Notes under the pieces: model-generated
What the model was told of the DNA's origin: nothing
The model's database searches: none
The model's input: only the letters and a program-made list of their open reading frames with translations
Position numbers and translations under genes: made by a program
In this document: positions 25,601 to 33,722 of the stretch, in pieces
How the letters are laid out: each line of letters opens with the position of its first letter
Numbering within the stretch: the first letter of the stretch is position 1
Assembly: GCF_024460475.1 (NCBI RefSeq)
Contig: NZ_JANFYN010000009.1
Coordinates: 1-64,000, forward strand
DNA from: Holdemanella sp. MSK.7.32
GTDB taxonomy: Bacteria; Bacillota_I; Bacilli_A; Erysipelotrichales; Erysipelotrichaceae
Length of the DNA stretch: 64,000 nucleotides
Direction of reading: 5' to 3'

Positions 25601-27505
25601 CTAAATTTCCTCCACTTGTTTTGTCCATAGATTTCTTGATGCGTCGCTTGGCATTCTCCAATCACCTCTAGGTGAGAAACAAATAGATCCGACCTTAACA
25701 CCATCTGGCATACAGTTTCTTTTAAATTGTTGGGTAAAGAAACGATTATAGAATGTTGTGATGGCCTTTTTAATTGTTTCCTTTTCTACATCTTTAAATG
25801 CAACACAAGCTAAATCATAGATTTTCTTAGGCTCATCGTGATGTCTTAACATTTGATATAAGAAGAAATCATGAAGATCATAAGAACCCAATACTTCTTC
25901 TGTTTTTTGAGCAATCTTACCATTTTTATCTGGTGGTAAAAGCTCTGGGGATACTGGTGTATCACAAATATCCATCAATACATCATGTAATATTTCATCT
26001 TTTAAGGCAACACTTTCAACAATATAACGAACAAGTGTCTTAGGAACACTAGCGTTTACCGCATACATACTCATGTGATCTCCATTATATGTACACCATC
26101 CTAAGGCAAGTTCACTTAAGTCTCCAGTACCAACAACAATCGCATTATAGGCATTGCTTAAATCCATCAGAATTTGTGTTCTTTCACGAGCTTGTGAGTT
26201 TTCATACGTAATATTATGAACTTCTGGATCATGGTGAATATCTTTAAAGTGCTGGTTTACACCATCCACGATAGAAATTTCTTCACTAGATACATGAAGT
26301 AGGTCCATTAAGATTTGCGCATTGGATTTAGTACGTTTCGTCGTACCAAATCCAGGCATTGTGATCGCATGAATTCCTTTTGAATCATAATTGTTAATTT
26401 TAAAGGCTTCATGACATACAAGCAAAGCTAAAGTAGAATCGAGTCCTCCACTAATTCCAATCACAACATCTTTACAATGAATTTTTGAAAGGCGGGTTGC
26501 CAAGCCTTGAGCTTGAATGTGTAATATTTCTAAACAGCGAACAATTCTTTCATCTTGATTGTTTGGAACAAAAGGATAAGCATCGATATAGCGATCAAAT
26601 TCAATTTCTTCGATGGGTTTTGATGTGAATTCCACGGTTGTATAGTTTACATGGAATAAATCTTGCATGCTTGTCTTATAGTGTAGACGATCATGATTTA
26701 AATGGTCTAAATCGATTTGTCCATAAATGGTTTTGTCTGTTTTAGTTTCACTTAATATAGTCCCATTTTCACAAATTAAATTGTGTCCAGAGAAAACCAA
26801 GTCACTCGAACTTTCTGTAGGTCCTGCACTGGCATATACGTATCCCGCATAACATTTAGCACTTTGATCTTTGACTAGATTTCTTCTGTAATTTGCTTTT
26901 GAGATGATTTCATTGGAAGCACTTAGATTACATAATACATTCGCTCCAGCTAATGCATGGGTTGAACTTACTGGAATAGTCACCCATAGATCTTCACATA
27001 TTTCAATACCTAAACAAGCCGATGTTGTTGTATCTTTAAATACGATATGATTTGAAACGGGAACCTTTTTATCTTTGTATGTAAAAGTTGTGTTTTCTTT
27101 TAATTCACTAGCACTCGAGAACCACCTTGTTTCATAGAATTCATTATAGCTTGGAATATATGTTTTTACTTGAATACCTAGAATATCATGGTTGAAACAA
27201 ATGGCGGCACAGTTATAAAGCTTGTTTCCGATTTCTAAAGGTAAGCCTAAAACTGTAACTAGGTTTTCTGGTAGTTCTTCTACAATTTCAAATAGGACTT
27301 GTTTTGCGCTATTTAATAATGTATGTTCATAGAATAAATCCTGACATGTATATCCTGTAATACATAGTTCTGGAAATACTACAAGTTGTGTATCTGAATC
27401 CAATTCTTGGATACATTTTAAAATTTCTTCTTTATTTGCCTGTGGATCTCCAATTGAAACATTTAAAGTACAGGCAGCCGTTTTATAATATGAATAACGA
27501 TGCAT
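25601..27505 (-). CDS. nadE: Glutamine-dependent NAD+ synthetase
   Basis: Makes NAD+ from deamido-NAD+, ATP and glutamine. The 634 residues combine an N-terminal nitrilase-type glutaminase (about 1-290; VFPELCITGYT with the catalytic Glu, LGIEICEDLW with the catalytic Cys) and a C-terminal NAD synthetase with the PP-loop IGISGGLDSTLALL near residue 350. The ATG at 27505 is preferred to 27511, because GAGGT sits 6 bp before the former and only 1 bp before the latter. It follows the hydrogenase gene on the minus strand but is separated from it by a terminator. Confidence 0.95.
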   Translation of the reverse strand: MHRYSYYKTAACTLNVSIGDPQANKEEILKCIQELDSDTQLVVFPELCITGYTCQDLFYEHTLLNSAKQVLFEIVEELPENLVTVLGLPLEIGNKLYNCAAICFNHDILGIQVKTYIPSYNEFYETRWFSSASELKENTTFTYKDKKVPVSNHIVFKDTTTSACLGIEICEDLWVTIPVSSTHALAGANVLCNLSASNEIISKANYRRNLVKDQSAKCYAGYVYASAGPTESSSDLVFSGHNLICENGTILSETKTDKTIYGQIDLDHLNHDRLHYKTSMQDLFHVNYTTVEFTSKPIEEIEFDRYIDAYPFVPNNQDERIVRCLEILHIQAQGLATRLSKIHCKDVVIGISGGLDSTLALLVCHEAFKINNYDSKGIHAITMPGFGTTKRTKSNAQILMDLLHVSSEEISIVDGVNQHFKDIHHDPEVHNITYENSQARERTQILMDLSNAYNAIVVGTGDLSELALGWCTYNGDHMSMYAVNASVPKTLVRYIVESVALKDEILHDVLMDICDTPVSPELLPPDKNGKIAQKTEEVLGSYDLHDFFLYQMLRHHDEPKKIYDLACVAFKDVEKETIKKAITTFYNRFFTQQFKRNCMPDGVKVGSICFSPRGDWRMPSDASRNLWTKQVEEI

Positions 27506-27536
27506 GTTCATACCTCATTTCCAAACATGATTATAT

Positions 27537-27564
27537 CAAAAAAAAACGTCCATTTTAAGGACGT
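27537..27564 (-). terminator. Hydrogenase gene terminator
   Basis: ACGTCC (27546-27551) pairs with GGACGT (27559-27564). On the minus strand it is followed by eight T residues. Confidence 0.8.
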
Positions 27565-27570
27565 CTTTGA

Positions 27571-29088
27571 TTAAAGTTCACTTAGTTCGTGAAGACGATC
27601 TCCATATGCAGATTCATCTGCATCTTTCTTATCGCTTTCAGTAGCGTATTTTTTAACTAATGCACTTGATTTGTTGATTGGTTGTAAAGTACCAGCACCG
27701 GCAACACATCCACCAGGACAAGCCATACCTTCAAGTAGGTATCCGTTTAGTCTTCCAGCTTTAGCCATCATCAACATTGTCTTACAGTTCTTTAATCCTT
27801 CTGCAGCCTGAACTTTTACTTCCGTTCCAGGATGTTCTTTTTGAATCAAGTCTTTAACGGCTTTGGCAACACCACCACTGACAGCAAATCCGCGACCAGC
27901 ATTTGTTCCTTCTGTTAATGGATCAGAAGTAGTGATTTGGTCTAATGCAATACCTTTCGCATTGAACATACCCATAACTTCTTCAAAAGTTAATACGAAG
28001 TCAATATCACTACGGATTGATTTACGGCTTGCTTCCAATTTCTTAGCAGCACAAGGACCGATGAATACAACTTTAGCGTTTGGCTTTTCTTTTTTGATTA
28101 AACGACCCGTTAATACCATTGGAGTTAATGCCATTGAAATGTATGGTGCAAAGTCAGGGAAGTTTTTCTTCGCCATAACGGACCATGCAGGACAGCAACT
28201 TGTAGCAATAAATGGTTGTTTTTCAGGCACTTTATCTAAGAAGTCTTCAGCTTCTTCAATTGTACATAAGTCAGCACCAATCGCAACTTCCACAACATCC
28301 GCAAAACCTACAGCTTTTAATGCTGCTTTTACTTTGTCTGGCGTTACAGCTGGACCAAATTGACCAACGAAAGCAGGGGCAACAGCCGCAATGACGTCAT
28401 AGCCTTCTTTCATGGCATAGATTGTTTGGAAAATTTGTCCTTTATCTACAATAGCTCCAAATGGACAGTTAACTAGACACATTCCGCAGCTAACGCATTT
28501 ATCGTAATCAATTTCTGCTTTTCCATCTGCATCGGATTTGATTGCGTCCATTCCACAGCTTGCAGCACATGGACGTTCTAATTTAGTGATTGCGTGATAA
28601 GGACATGCATCCATACAACGTCCACACTTAATACATTTTTCTTGATCAATACAGCTCTTTCCATTTACAATATGGATTGCATCTTTAGGACATACTTCTG
28701 TACATTGGTGTGATAAACATCCTTGACAAGCGTTTGTTACAAATACTTTCTTTTCTGGACACGCATTACATGCGAATTTAATAATATTGATAAGGGGATC
28801 ATCATAATATTTTTTCGCAATTGTACTTTCTTCAATTCCATCTGAAATGTTTGTATATTCAGTAATATCACGAACAGGCAAGCCCATACCCAAACGTAAT
28901 CTTTCCCCGATAATTGCACGTTCTAGAAAAATACTATCACGATATTTTGCTTTTGTACCAGGTAAGATTTCATATGGGATTTCTTCCATACGCTTAGAAT
29001 AATCTGTATTGTCATCGTACGCCATTGAAGCGATGGCAGTAAAGACCTGACGACGAAGGTCAGTTACCGAGTTATAAATTCCTCTCAT
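27571..29088 (-). CDS. [FeFe] hydrogenase, monomeric group B-like
   Basis: 505 residues. The N-terminal half carries several ferredoxin-type clusters (CNACPEK, CQGCLSHQCTEVCPKD, CIKCGRCMDACPYH, CVSCGMCLVNCPFG). The C-terminal half is the H-cluster domain with motif L1 TSCCPAW, L2 GPCAAKK and L3 EGMACPGGC. L2 lacks the usual methionine before PC, in line with group B enzymes. It probably disposes of electrons as H2 in fermentation, or takes up H2; partner proteins are not encoded next to it. AGGAGG precedes the ATG. Its promoter holds a palindrome that may be a regulator site. The maturases HydEFG are not in the window. Confidence 0.92.
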   Translation of the reverse strand: MRGIYNSVTDLRRQVFTAIASMAYDDNTDYSKRMEEIPYEILPGTKAKYRDSIFLERAIIGERLRLGMGLPVRDITEYTNISDGIEESTIAKKYYDDPLINIIKFACNACPEKKVFVTNACQGCLSHQCTEVCPKDAIHIVNGKSCIDQEKCIKCGRCMDACPYHAITKLERPCAASCGMDAIKSDADGKAEIDYDKCVSCGMCLVNCPFGAIVDKGQIFQTIYAMKEGYDVIAAVAPAFVGQFGPAVTPDKVKAALKAVGFADVVEVAIGADLCTIEEAEDFLDKVPEKQPFIATSCCPAWSVMAKKNFPDFAPYISMALTPMVLTGRLIKKEKPNAKVVFIGPCAAKKLEASRKSIRSDIDFVLTFEEVMGMFNAKGIALDQITTSDPLTEGTNAGRGFAVSGGVAKAVKDLIQKEHPGTEVKVQAAEGLKNCKTMLMMAKAGRLNGYLLEGMACPGGCVAGAGTLQPINKSSALVKKYATESDKKDADESAYGDRLHELSEL

Positions 29089-29128
29089 ATTTCCTCCTAT
29101 TTTTATTCCTCATATAGACTCATACAAT

Positions 29129-29156
29129 ATTATATAGTAAAAACTATATTTGTGAA
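29129..29156 (-). promoter_or_regulatory. Hydrogenase promoter with palindrome in the spacer
   Basis: Minus strand: TTCACA (29156-29151), 16-bp spacer, TATAAT (29134-29129). The inverted repeat ATATAGT-AAAA-ACTATAT (29132-29149) fills the spacer and overlaps the -10. The regulator is unknown. Confidence 0.55.
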
Positions 29157-29200
29157 AGTTTTAATTAGTATAAAATGTTATTATTTTTTTCTAATAGTGA

Positions 29201-29206
29201 TATAAT
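29201..29206 (+). promoter_or_regulatory. -10 element of the HAD/rluD-like transcript
   Basis: TATAAT at 29201-29206 with a weak -35 (TTATTA, 29178-29183). It places the start of transcription near 29213 and excludes the ATG at 29175 as start codon of the HAD gene. Confidence 0.5.
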
Positions 29207-29225
29207 ACCGTGCGGGGTGAATTGT

Positions 29226-29867
29226 TTGGTAAAAATTGTATGGGATTGGAATGGAACATTATTGAATGATGTTGACTTATGTTTTTCTTGTATCAACCGT
29301 CTTTTAGTCAGTCATGATTTGAAACCTCTGGATACTCTAAGTCAATATCGTGAAGTATTTACTTTTCCAATAGAAGATTATTATAAAAGGGTAGGCTTTG
29401 ATTTTGACAAAATACCTTTTTCCATGTTGGCTCACGAATATATGGAGGATTATCAAGAAAAAAGCTATGCTTGTGATTTGCATTCAGATGTATTGGATGT
29501 TGTGAATAAGGCAAAGAATCTAGGCTTTTCGCAAACCGTGCTTTCTGCAAGTAAAATGGATTATCTTCTTAAACAAATGAAAACCTTGCATGTAGATGAT
29601 TTATTCGATTCGATATACGGAATCAATGATATCTATGCAAAAAGTAAAGTGGAATTAGCTCATGCGTTTAAACAAACTTGTAGCCTAGATGATGAAATTT
29701 ATTTTGTAGGAGATAGCGTTCATGATTATGAAGTCGCAAAAAGTATTGATGCCAAATGTATCTTGGTGACTACAGGGCATCAAAATCGAGCAACTTTAGA
29801 AAGTGTAAATGTACCGGTTATGGACAGTTTAATGGAAAGTTTGGATTTTATTTATGAAAGAGATTAA
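29226..29867 (+). CDS. HAD-superfamily phosphatase
   Basis: 213 residues if started at the TTG 29226, which has GGGGTGA 5 bp upstream and lies just after the promoter. Motif I is VWDWNGTLLND: the nucleophile Asp7 is present, but the usual second Asp is Asn9. Motif II is TVLSASK, and motif IV is FVGDSVHDYEVA with its aspartates. The alpha-helical cap follows motif I, as in phosphoglycolate-phosphatase-like HADs. The substrate is unknown. It overlaps the next gene by 14 bp. Confidence 0.8.
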   Translation: MVKIVWDWNGTLLNDVDLCFSCINRLLVSHDLKPLDTLSQYREVFTFPIEDYYKRVGFDFDKIPFSMLAHEYMEDYQEKSYACDLHSDVLDVVNKAKNLGFSQTVLSASKMDYLLKQMKTLHVDDLFDSIYGINDIYAKSKVELAHAFKQTCSLDDEIYFVGDSVHDYEVAKSIDAKCILVTTGHQNRATLESVNVPVMDSLMESLDFIYERD

Positions 29868-30741
29868 GATCAATCAAAATGATGCGAATCAAAGATTAGA
29901 TAAGTTTTTAATGAAAACTTTTCCTAAACTAGGCAAGTCAATGATGTATAAGGCGATTCGAAATAAGAAAATAAAAGTGAATCGTAAACGTTGTACTTTT
30001 GATCAGAAAATCCAGGAAAATGATAGTATTTTATTATTTTTACCTCCGGATGTTTTAGAAGAGAAACAAGTAGACACGCAATATATATCATCACAGTTGG
30101 ATGTTATTTATGAAGATGAAAATATCTTGATTGTGAATAAACCCTATGGTTTATTGTCACAGAGTGATCGAAGCAAAACTCAAGATTGTTTGGTAAATCG
30201 TGTACAAGCATACTTAATGGAAAAAAACGAGTATGATCCAAATAAGGAACATTCTTTTGCTCCAAGTATTTGTCATAGACTGGATCGGAATACGACAGGT
30301 CTAGTGATTGCTGCAAAGAATGCGAATGCTTTAAGAAAAGTAAACGAAGCAATCGCAAATCGTAAAATCCAGAAGATGTATCGGGCATATATTACTGGTA
30401 CTTTTAAAGAAAAAGATTTTAGTATGTGTTATTACATTCGCAAAGAAAATACTGTTGCGAAAGTAAGTGATAAAAAATTAGAGGGCTATCAAAAAGCATT
30501 GATGGATGTGCATGTTGAAAGAAATGATGGCGAGAATTCAATATGTACAATTACACTTCATACAGGAAGATTTCATCAGATTCGTGCCCTGATGGGGCAT
30601 ATAAAGCATCCTTTGTTGGGTGACGTCAAATATGGATATCATGGAAAGAAAAGGCCGATACAATTGATGGCATATCGGTTGGAGTTTCATGATGTAGATT
30701 TGCCACTTCAACAAACGGTGTTTGAAATTCCAAGAGCATAG
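29854..30741 (+). CDS. RluA-family pseudouridine synthase with S4 domain
   Basis: 295 residues. An N-terminal S4 RNA-binding domain (about 1-65; DANQRLDKFLMKTF, SMMYKAIRNKKIKVN) precedes the synthase domain. The catalytic aspartate is in ICHRLDRNTTGLVI near residue 145, and the C-terminal GRFHQIRALMGHIKHPLLGD segment is canonical. It modifies rRNA uridines. The RNTTG variant and S4 domain resemble RluC/RluD-type enzymes, but the target is not predictable. Translationally coupled to the upstream HAD gene. Confidence 0.9.
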   Translation: MKEIKINQNDANQRLDKFLMKTFPKLGKSMMYKAIRNKKIKVNRKRCTFDQKIQENDSILLFLPPDVLEEKQVDTQYISSQLDVIYEDENILIVNKPYGLLSQSDRSKTQDCLVNRVQAYLMEKNEYDPNKEHSFAPSICHRLDRNTTGLVIAAKNANALRKVNEAIANRKIQKMYRAYITGTFKEKDFSMCYYIRKENTVAKVSDKKLEGYQKALMDVHVERNDGENSICTITLHTGRFHQIRALMGHIKHPLLGDVKYGYHGKKRPIQLMAYRLEFHDVDLPLQQTVFEIPRA

Positions 30742-30755
30742 TAGGAGGTATGAAT

Positions 30756-31952
30756 ATGCAAGAATATCGATATCTATTAGATATTGCCTTAATTTTATTA
30801 ATGACAAAAGCCTTTGGACTTTTTTCTCGTCGTTTACGTATGCCATCTGTAGTAGGTGCATTGATCGCAGGTATTGTTTTAGGGCCTGCGGTGTTAAATA
30901 TAGTTGAGCCAAGTAAGTTGATTGAATCTTTGTCAGAAATTGGTGTTATTGTCTTAATGTTTGCGGCCGGTCTTGAAACAAGTATTACAGATTTAAAAAA
31001 GGCTGGGTTAAAAGCTTTTATCATCGCAACATTGGGTGTATTAGTTCCATTAGCTGTTGGATATGTAGTTGGTGGATTCTATAATGTTGGGCCAGACGCT
31101 TGGTTACACAACCTATTCTTAGGTGTTATTTTAACAGCCACAAGTGTTGGTATTACGGTAGAAACATTGAAAGAAATGGGTTGTATGTCTACAGAAAGTG
31201 GAAATGCGATTCTAGCAGCCGCTGTTATTGATGATGTTTTAGGTATTATTTGTTTGACATTAGTAACAGGAATGGCTGACAGTTCAGTGAACATCGGCGT
31301 TGTTATGTTTAAAATTTTACTATTCTTTGTGTTTGCCGTTGTTGTAGGTCTGATTTTACACAAAGTATTTTCATGGTGGTTTGAACACGATTCATGTGGT
31401 GGACTTCAAAGATATTCAATCGTATCATTTGCGTTCGCATTGATCATGGCCTTTTGTTCAGAAGCATTCTTTGGTGTAGCGGATATCACAGGAAGTTTTG
31501 TGGCTGGTTTGATTCTTTCGGGTACAAGACAATGTGCTTATGTCACTAAACGTATTTCAACATTATCTTATATGTTGATTACACCTGTATTCTTTGCGAG
31601 TATTGGATTAAAACTTTCTCCAATCACATGGAATGCCAAACTTATTGAGTTAGTTATTGTATTATGTGTGGTTGCCGTTTTGACAAAAATTATTGGATGT
31701 GGTTTAGGTGCTATTGTATGTAAATATACACCTACACAAGCTATTCGTATTGGATGTGGTATGATTAGTCGTGGAGAAGTTGCCTTGATTGTCGCAAATA
31801 AAGGTATGGCATTAGGTATTTTACCTGAGGTCTTTGTGACTCCAGTATTATTGTGTGTCGTTTTCACAACGGTTATTACACCAATCTTATTAAAAATCGT
31901 ATACAAAAAGAAACCAAATGATGCAGATTTTGTACAAACTGCAAATTGTTAA
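30756..31952 (+). CDS. CPA2-type cation/proton antiporter
   Basis: A 398-residue membrane protein with about twelve spans, of the NhaS3/KefB-like CPA2 group. FSRRLRMPSVVGALIAGIVLGP opens the antiporter domain. The ion-binding aspartate pair lies in AAAVIDDVLGIICL, and MISRGEVALIVANKG is the conserved late segment. There is no C-terminal RCK/TrkA domain, so gating by nucleotides is unlikely. AGGAGG lies 7 bp before the ATG at 30756 and only 1 bp before the ATG at 30750, so 30756 is chosen. It probably exchanges Na+ or K+ for H+. Confidence 0.88.
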   Translation: MQEYRYLLDIALILLMTKAFGLFSRRLRMPSVVGALIAGIVLGPAVLNIVEPSKLIESLSEIGVIVLMFAAGLETSITDLKKAGLKAFIIATLGVLVPLAVGYVVGGFYNVGPDAWLHNLFLGVILTATSVGITVETLKEMGCMSTESGNAILAAAVIDDVLGIICLTLVTGMADSSVNIGVVMFKILLFFVFAVVVGLILHKVFSWWFEHDSCGGLQRYSIVSFAFALIMAFCSEAFFGVADITGSFVAGLILSGTRQCAYVTKRISTLSYMLITPVFFASIGLKLSPITWNAKLIELVIVLCVVAVLTKIIGCGLGAIVCKYTPTQAIRIGCGMISRGEVALIVANKGMALGILPEVFVTPVLLCVVFTTVITPILLKIVYKKKPNDADFVQTANC

Positions 31953-31981
31953 TATTATTTTCACATTGAGTCTTTATACTG
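31951..31981 (+). promoter_or_regulatory. Upstream motif shared with the SigH-like gene, copy 1
   Basis: 24 of 31 positions equal 47751-47781, including TTTTCACATTG, TC and TTATA-T-G at the same spacing. The -10-like TATACT (31975-31980) lies 6 bp before the ATG of the prepilin-peptidase-like gene. No good -35 is present. Confidence 0.6.
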
Positions 31982-31986
31982 AAAGT

Positions 31987-32466
31987 ATGAAGACTCTTTT
32001 ATTTATGTTTATAATTACATTTTTAATAAAACCATTTCAACTATCGACTGTTTATTTCGTTTTATTCTTGTATTTTCTTGCCAAAAAAGACTATGAAACG
32101 ATGTATATTGAAAAGTATTGGATTTTTCCATCGATACTTCTTTTATTCTTTTGTTCAAGTTATGTGCCATTATTAAATCGAGTCTGTACAAGTCTAGTTT
32201 TTCTTTTTGTCAGTGGAACCATTAAATTGATTAAATCCGATTGGATTGGCAGTGCCGATGTGTGTTATTTGACTTTTTTTGGATTTTATTTGGGCATAGA
32301 AAGAATGCTTGTAGCTTTATATATTAGTGTTTTACTTGGAATACTTTGGATTTTATATAAAAAAAAGCATATCCTTCCATATGTGTCATGTTTATGCATC
32401 GGTGTATGGATTGCCGTTTTGAAAGGATATACGATATTCTATTTTCTAATGAATCTTTTTTCTTGA
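31987..32466 (+). CDS. Degenerate A24-type prepilin peptidase-like membrane protein
   Basis: 159 residues, nearly all hydrophobic, with about five or six spans. The segment KSDWIGSADVCYLTFFGFYL (residues 83-102) looks like the second catalytic motif of A24 prepilin peptidases (GxGD), here GSAD. The first motif, normally D-x-x-x-x-I-P, may be IEKYWIFPS, with Glu for Asp. The N-terminal methylase domain is absent. Either a reduced ComC-like peptidase or an inactive relative. The ATG at 31987 has no ribosome binding site and follows a -10-like box by 6 bp; an upstream ATG at 31918 lies inside the antiporter gene. It overlaps the convergent gene by 28 bp. Confidence 0.6.
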   Translation: MKTLLFMFIITFLIKPFQLSTVYFVLFLYFLAKKDYETMYIEKYWIFPSILLLFFCSSYVPLLNRVCTSLVFLFVSGTIKLIKSDWIGSADVCYLTFFGFYLGIERMLVALYISVLLGILWILYKKKHILPYVSCLCIGVWIAVLKGYTIFYFLMNLFS

Positions 32467-33230
32467 GGACAAGTAATATCTACATCATTAAATTGAATAT
32501 GATGACTTTGAAGTAAAAGTCCAGTATTATCAATTTTTTTACCTCCATATAAGGAATCGTTTAAAATGGGATGTTTCAAAGAAGCGCATTGAACCCGGAT
32601 TTGATGTTTTCTTCCGGTAAGAATCGTTACTTGAATCAGCGAATAATCTTTATAGTTTTTAAGTGTGTTAAATATTGAAACACTTTCTTTTCCATTTGGA
32701 TGAATGATCATTTTCTTGGCATTATGACGATCTCTTGCGATATTTGAAATGATCTTTTTATTTTTATAATTTGTATGACCTTGTACTAAGGCAATATATT
32801 CTTTTTTTATATGGTGCTCTTCCATATTTTTATCGCAATATGCCTGAAAGAATGGATGCTTACAAAATAACACCAAACCACTTGTTTCATAGTCAATTCG
32901 ATGGATAGCTTGAGCTGGATATTTGTTTTGGTTTAATTGTAAATATCCATTGACTCGAGCTTGTAGAGTGTCTTGGTTGTTTCCATCATCGTGAACCAAT
33001 AAAAATGGAGGTTTAAAGGCTACAATCAAAAATGTATTTTCGTATAAAATGTCAACCGGTTCATAATTTATTTCAACATCTTTTTCTGGGTAATTAAAAT
33101 AAATCGTCTTTTTCTCTTCATCTATTTTAAGATGCTTTTTATGTGTTTTTGAAATACAAAAAGTCTCAAAGATTTCTTGAGAAGTTGTTGTATAGCGCAT
33201 GTAGTTTTCATTTATGTTTTTTATGAGCAT
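32439..33230 (-). CDS. RluA-family pseudouridine synthase
   Basis: 263 residues. AIHRIDYETSGLVLFCKH near residue 130 contains the catalytic aspartate, and TGRKHQIRVQCASLKHPILND is the conserved C-terminal segment. There is no complete S4 domain at the N-terminus, unlike the other synthase in this window. It modifies uridines in rRNA or tRNA; the target is unknown. The start at 33230 has no clear ribosome binding site, and an internal ATG 10 codons later is possible. Convergent with the prepilin-peptidase-like gene. Confidence 0.88.
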   Translation of the reverse strand: MLIKNINENYMRYTTTSQEIFETFCISKTHKKHLKIDEEKKTIYFNYPEKDVEINYEPVDILYENTFLIVAFKPPFLLVHDDGNNQDTLQARVNGYLQLNQNKYPAQAIHRIDYETSGLVLFCKHPFFQAYCDKNMEEHHIKKEYIALVQGHTNYKNKKIISNIARDRHNAKKMIIHPNGKESVSIFNTLKNYKDYSLIQVTILTGRKHQIRVQCASLKHPILNDSLYGGKKIDNTGLLLQSHHIQFNDVDITCPQEKRFIRK

Positions 33231-33291
33231 ATCAATAGAATATTTTAATGATGCGTGTCATAATGTCAATAGAAGAACAGGAGGAATACTT

Positions 33292-33660
33292 ATGAAAATC
33301 TTTAAAAATTTAGAAAACGGTAGTGTTGTTGAAGGATTGTTGATGGATGTAGTTCCTAATGGGTATCGTGAATTAAAAGCTGGTGAAGTGGATGCGGCAC
33401 AAGAAAAACATGTTCCACAAGTGAGTGTAGAAGATAATAAACTTAAAGTTGTAGTTGGAAGTGTTGAACATCCAATGTTAGAAGCACACTATATCACAAA
33501 TATTTGGGTTGAGTATAGTGATGGAACTGTGGATCGTGCAGGATTAGTACCAGGAATGAAACCAGAATATGTTTTTGATCTAAAAGGAAGAACAGGTAAG
33601 GTGACTGTGTATGAGTATTGTAACTTGCATGGCTTGTGGAAAAATGAAATAGAATTGTAA
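33292..33660 (+). CDS. Superoxide reductase-like protein (desulfoferrodoxin family)
   Basis: A 122-residue protein with the SOR iron centre: EKHVPQV, EHPMLEAHYI and the late CNLHGLWK supply the four His and one Cys ligands. The N-terminal 35 residues still follow the desulforedoxin-domain pattern of two-iron enzymes (NLENGSVVEGL, AGEVDAAQEKH) but lack its four cysteines, so only the catalytic site remains. It reduces superoxide without releasing O2, as expected in an anaerobe. AGGAGG lies 7 bp before the ATG at 33292. Its terminator contains the -35 box of the next gene. Confidence 0.9.
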   Translation: MKIFKNLENGSVVEGLLMDVVPNGYRELKAGEVDAAQEKHVPQVSVEDNKLKVVVGSVEHPMLEAHYITNIWVEYSDGTVDRAGLVPGMKPEYVFDLKGRTGKVTVYEYCNLHGLWKNEIEL

Positions 33661-33679
33661 TTAAAATGTAAAAATAATG

Positions 33680-33709
33680 ACAGATTGTTGAAATAAACAA
33701 TCTGTTTTT
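33680..33709 (+). terminator. Superoxide reductase gene terminator
   Basis: A perfect 10-bp stem: ACAGATTGTT (33680-33689) with AACAATCTGT (33696-33705), followed by T residues. Confidence 0.9.
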
Positions 33710-33716
33710 CTATAAT
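33688..33716 (+). promoter_or_regulatory. Promoter of the CLC gene inside the upstream terminator
   Basis: TTGAAA (33688-33693), exact 17-bp spacer, TATAAT (33711-33716). The -35 overlaps the stem end and loop of the preceding terminator. The ATG of the CLC gene is only 6 bp after the -10, so the mRNA is probably leaderless. Confidence 0.75.
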
Positions 33717-33722
33717 AATCGT

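Noticed and set aside
27863..28363. 166-codon plus-strand frame opposite the hydrogenase gene
   Set aside because: The minus strand has a complete, motif-rich hydrogenase; the antisense frame has no ribosome binding site and no recognisable content.
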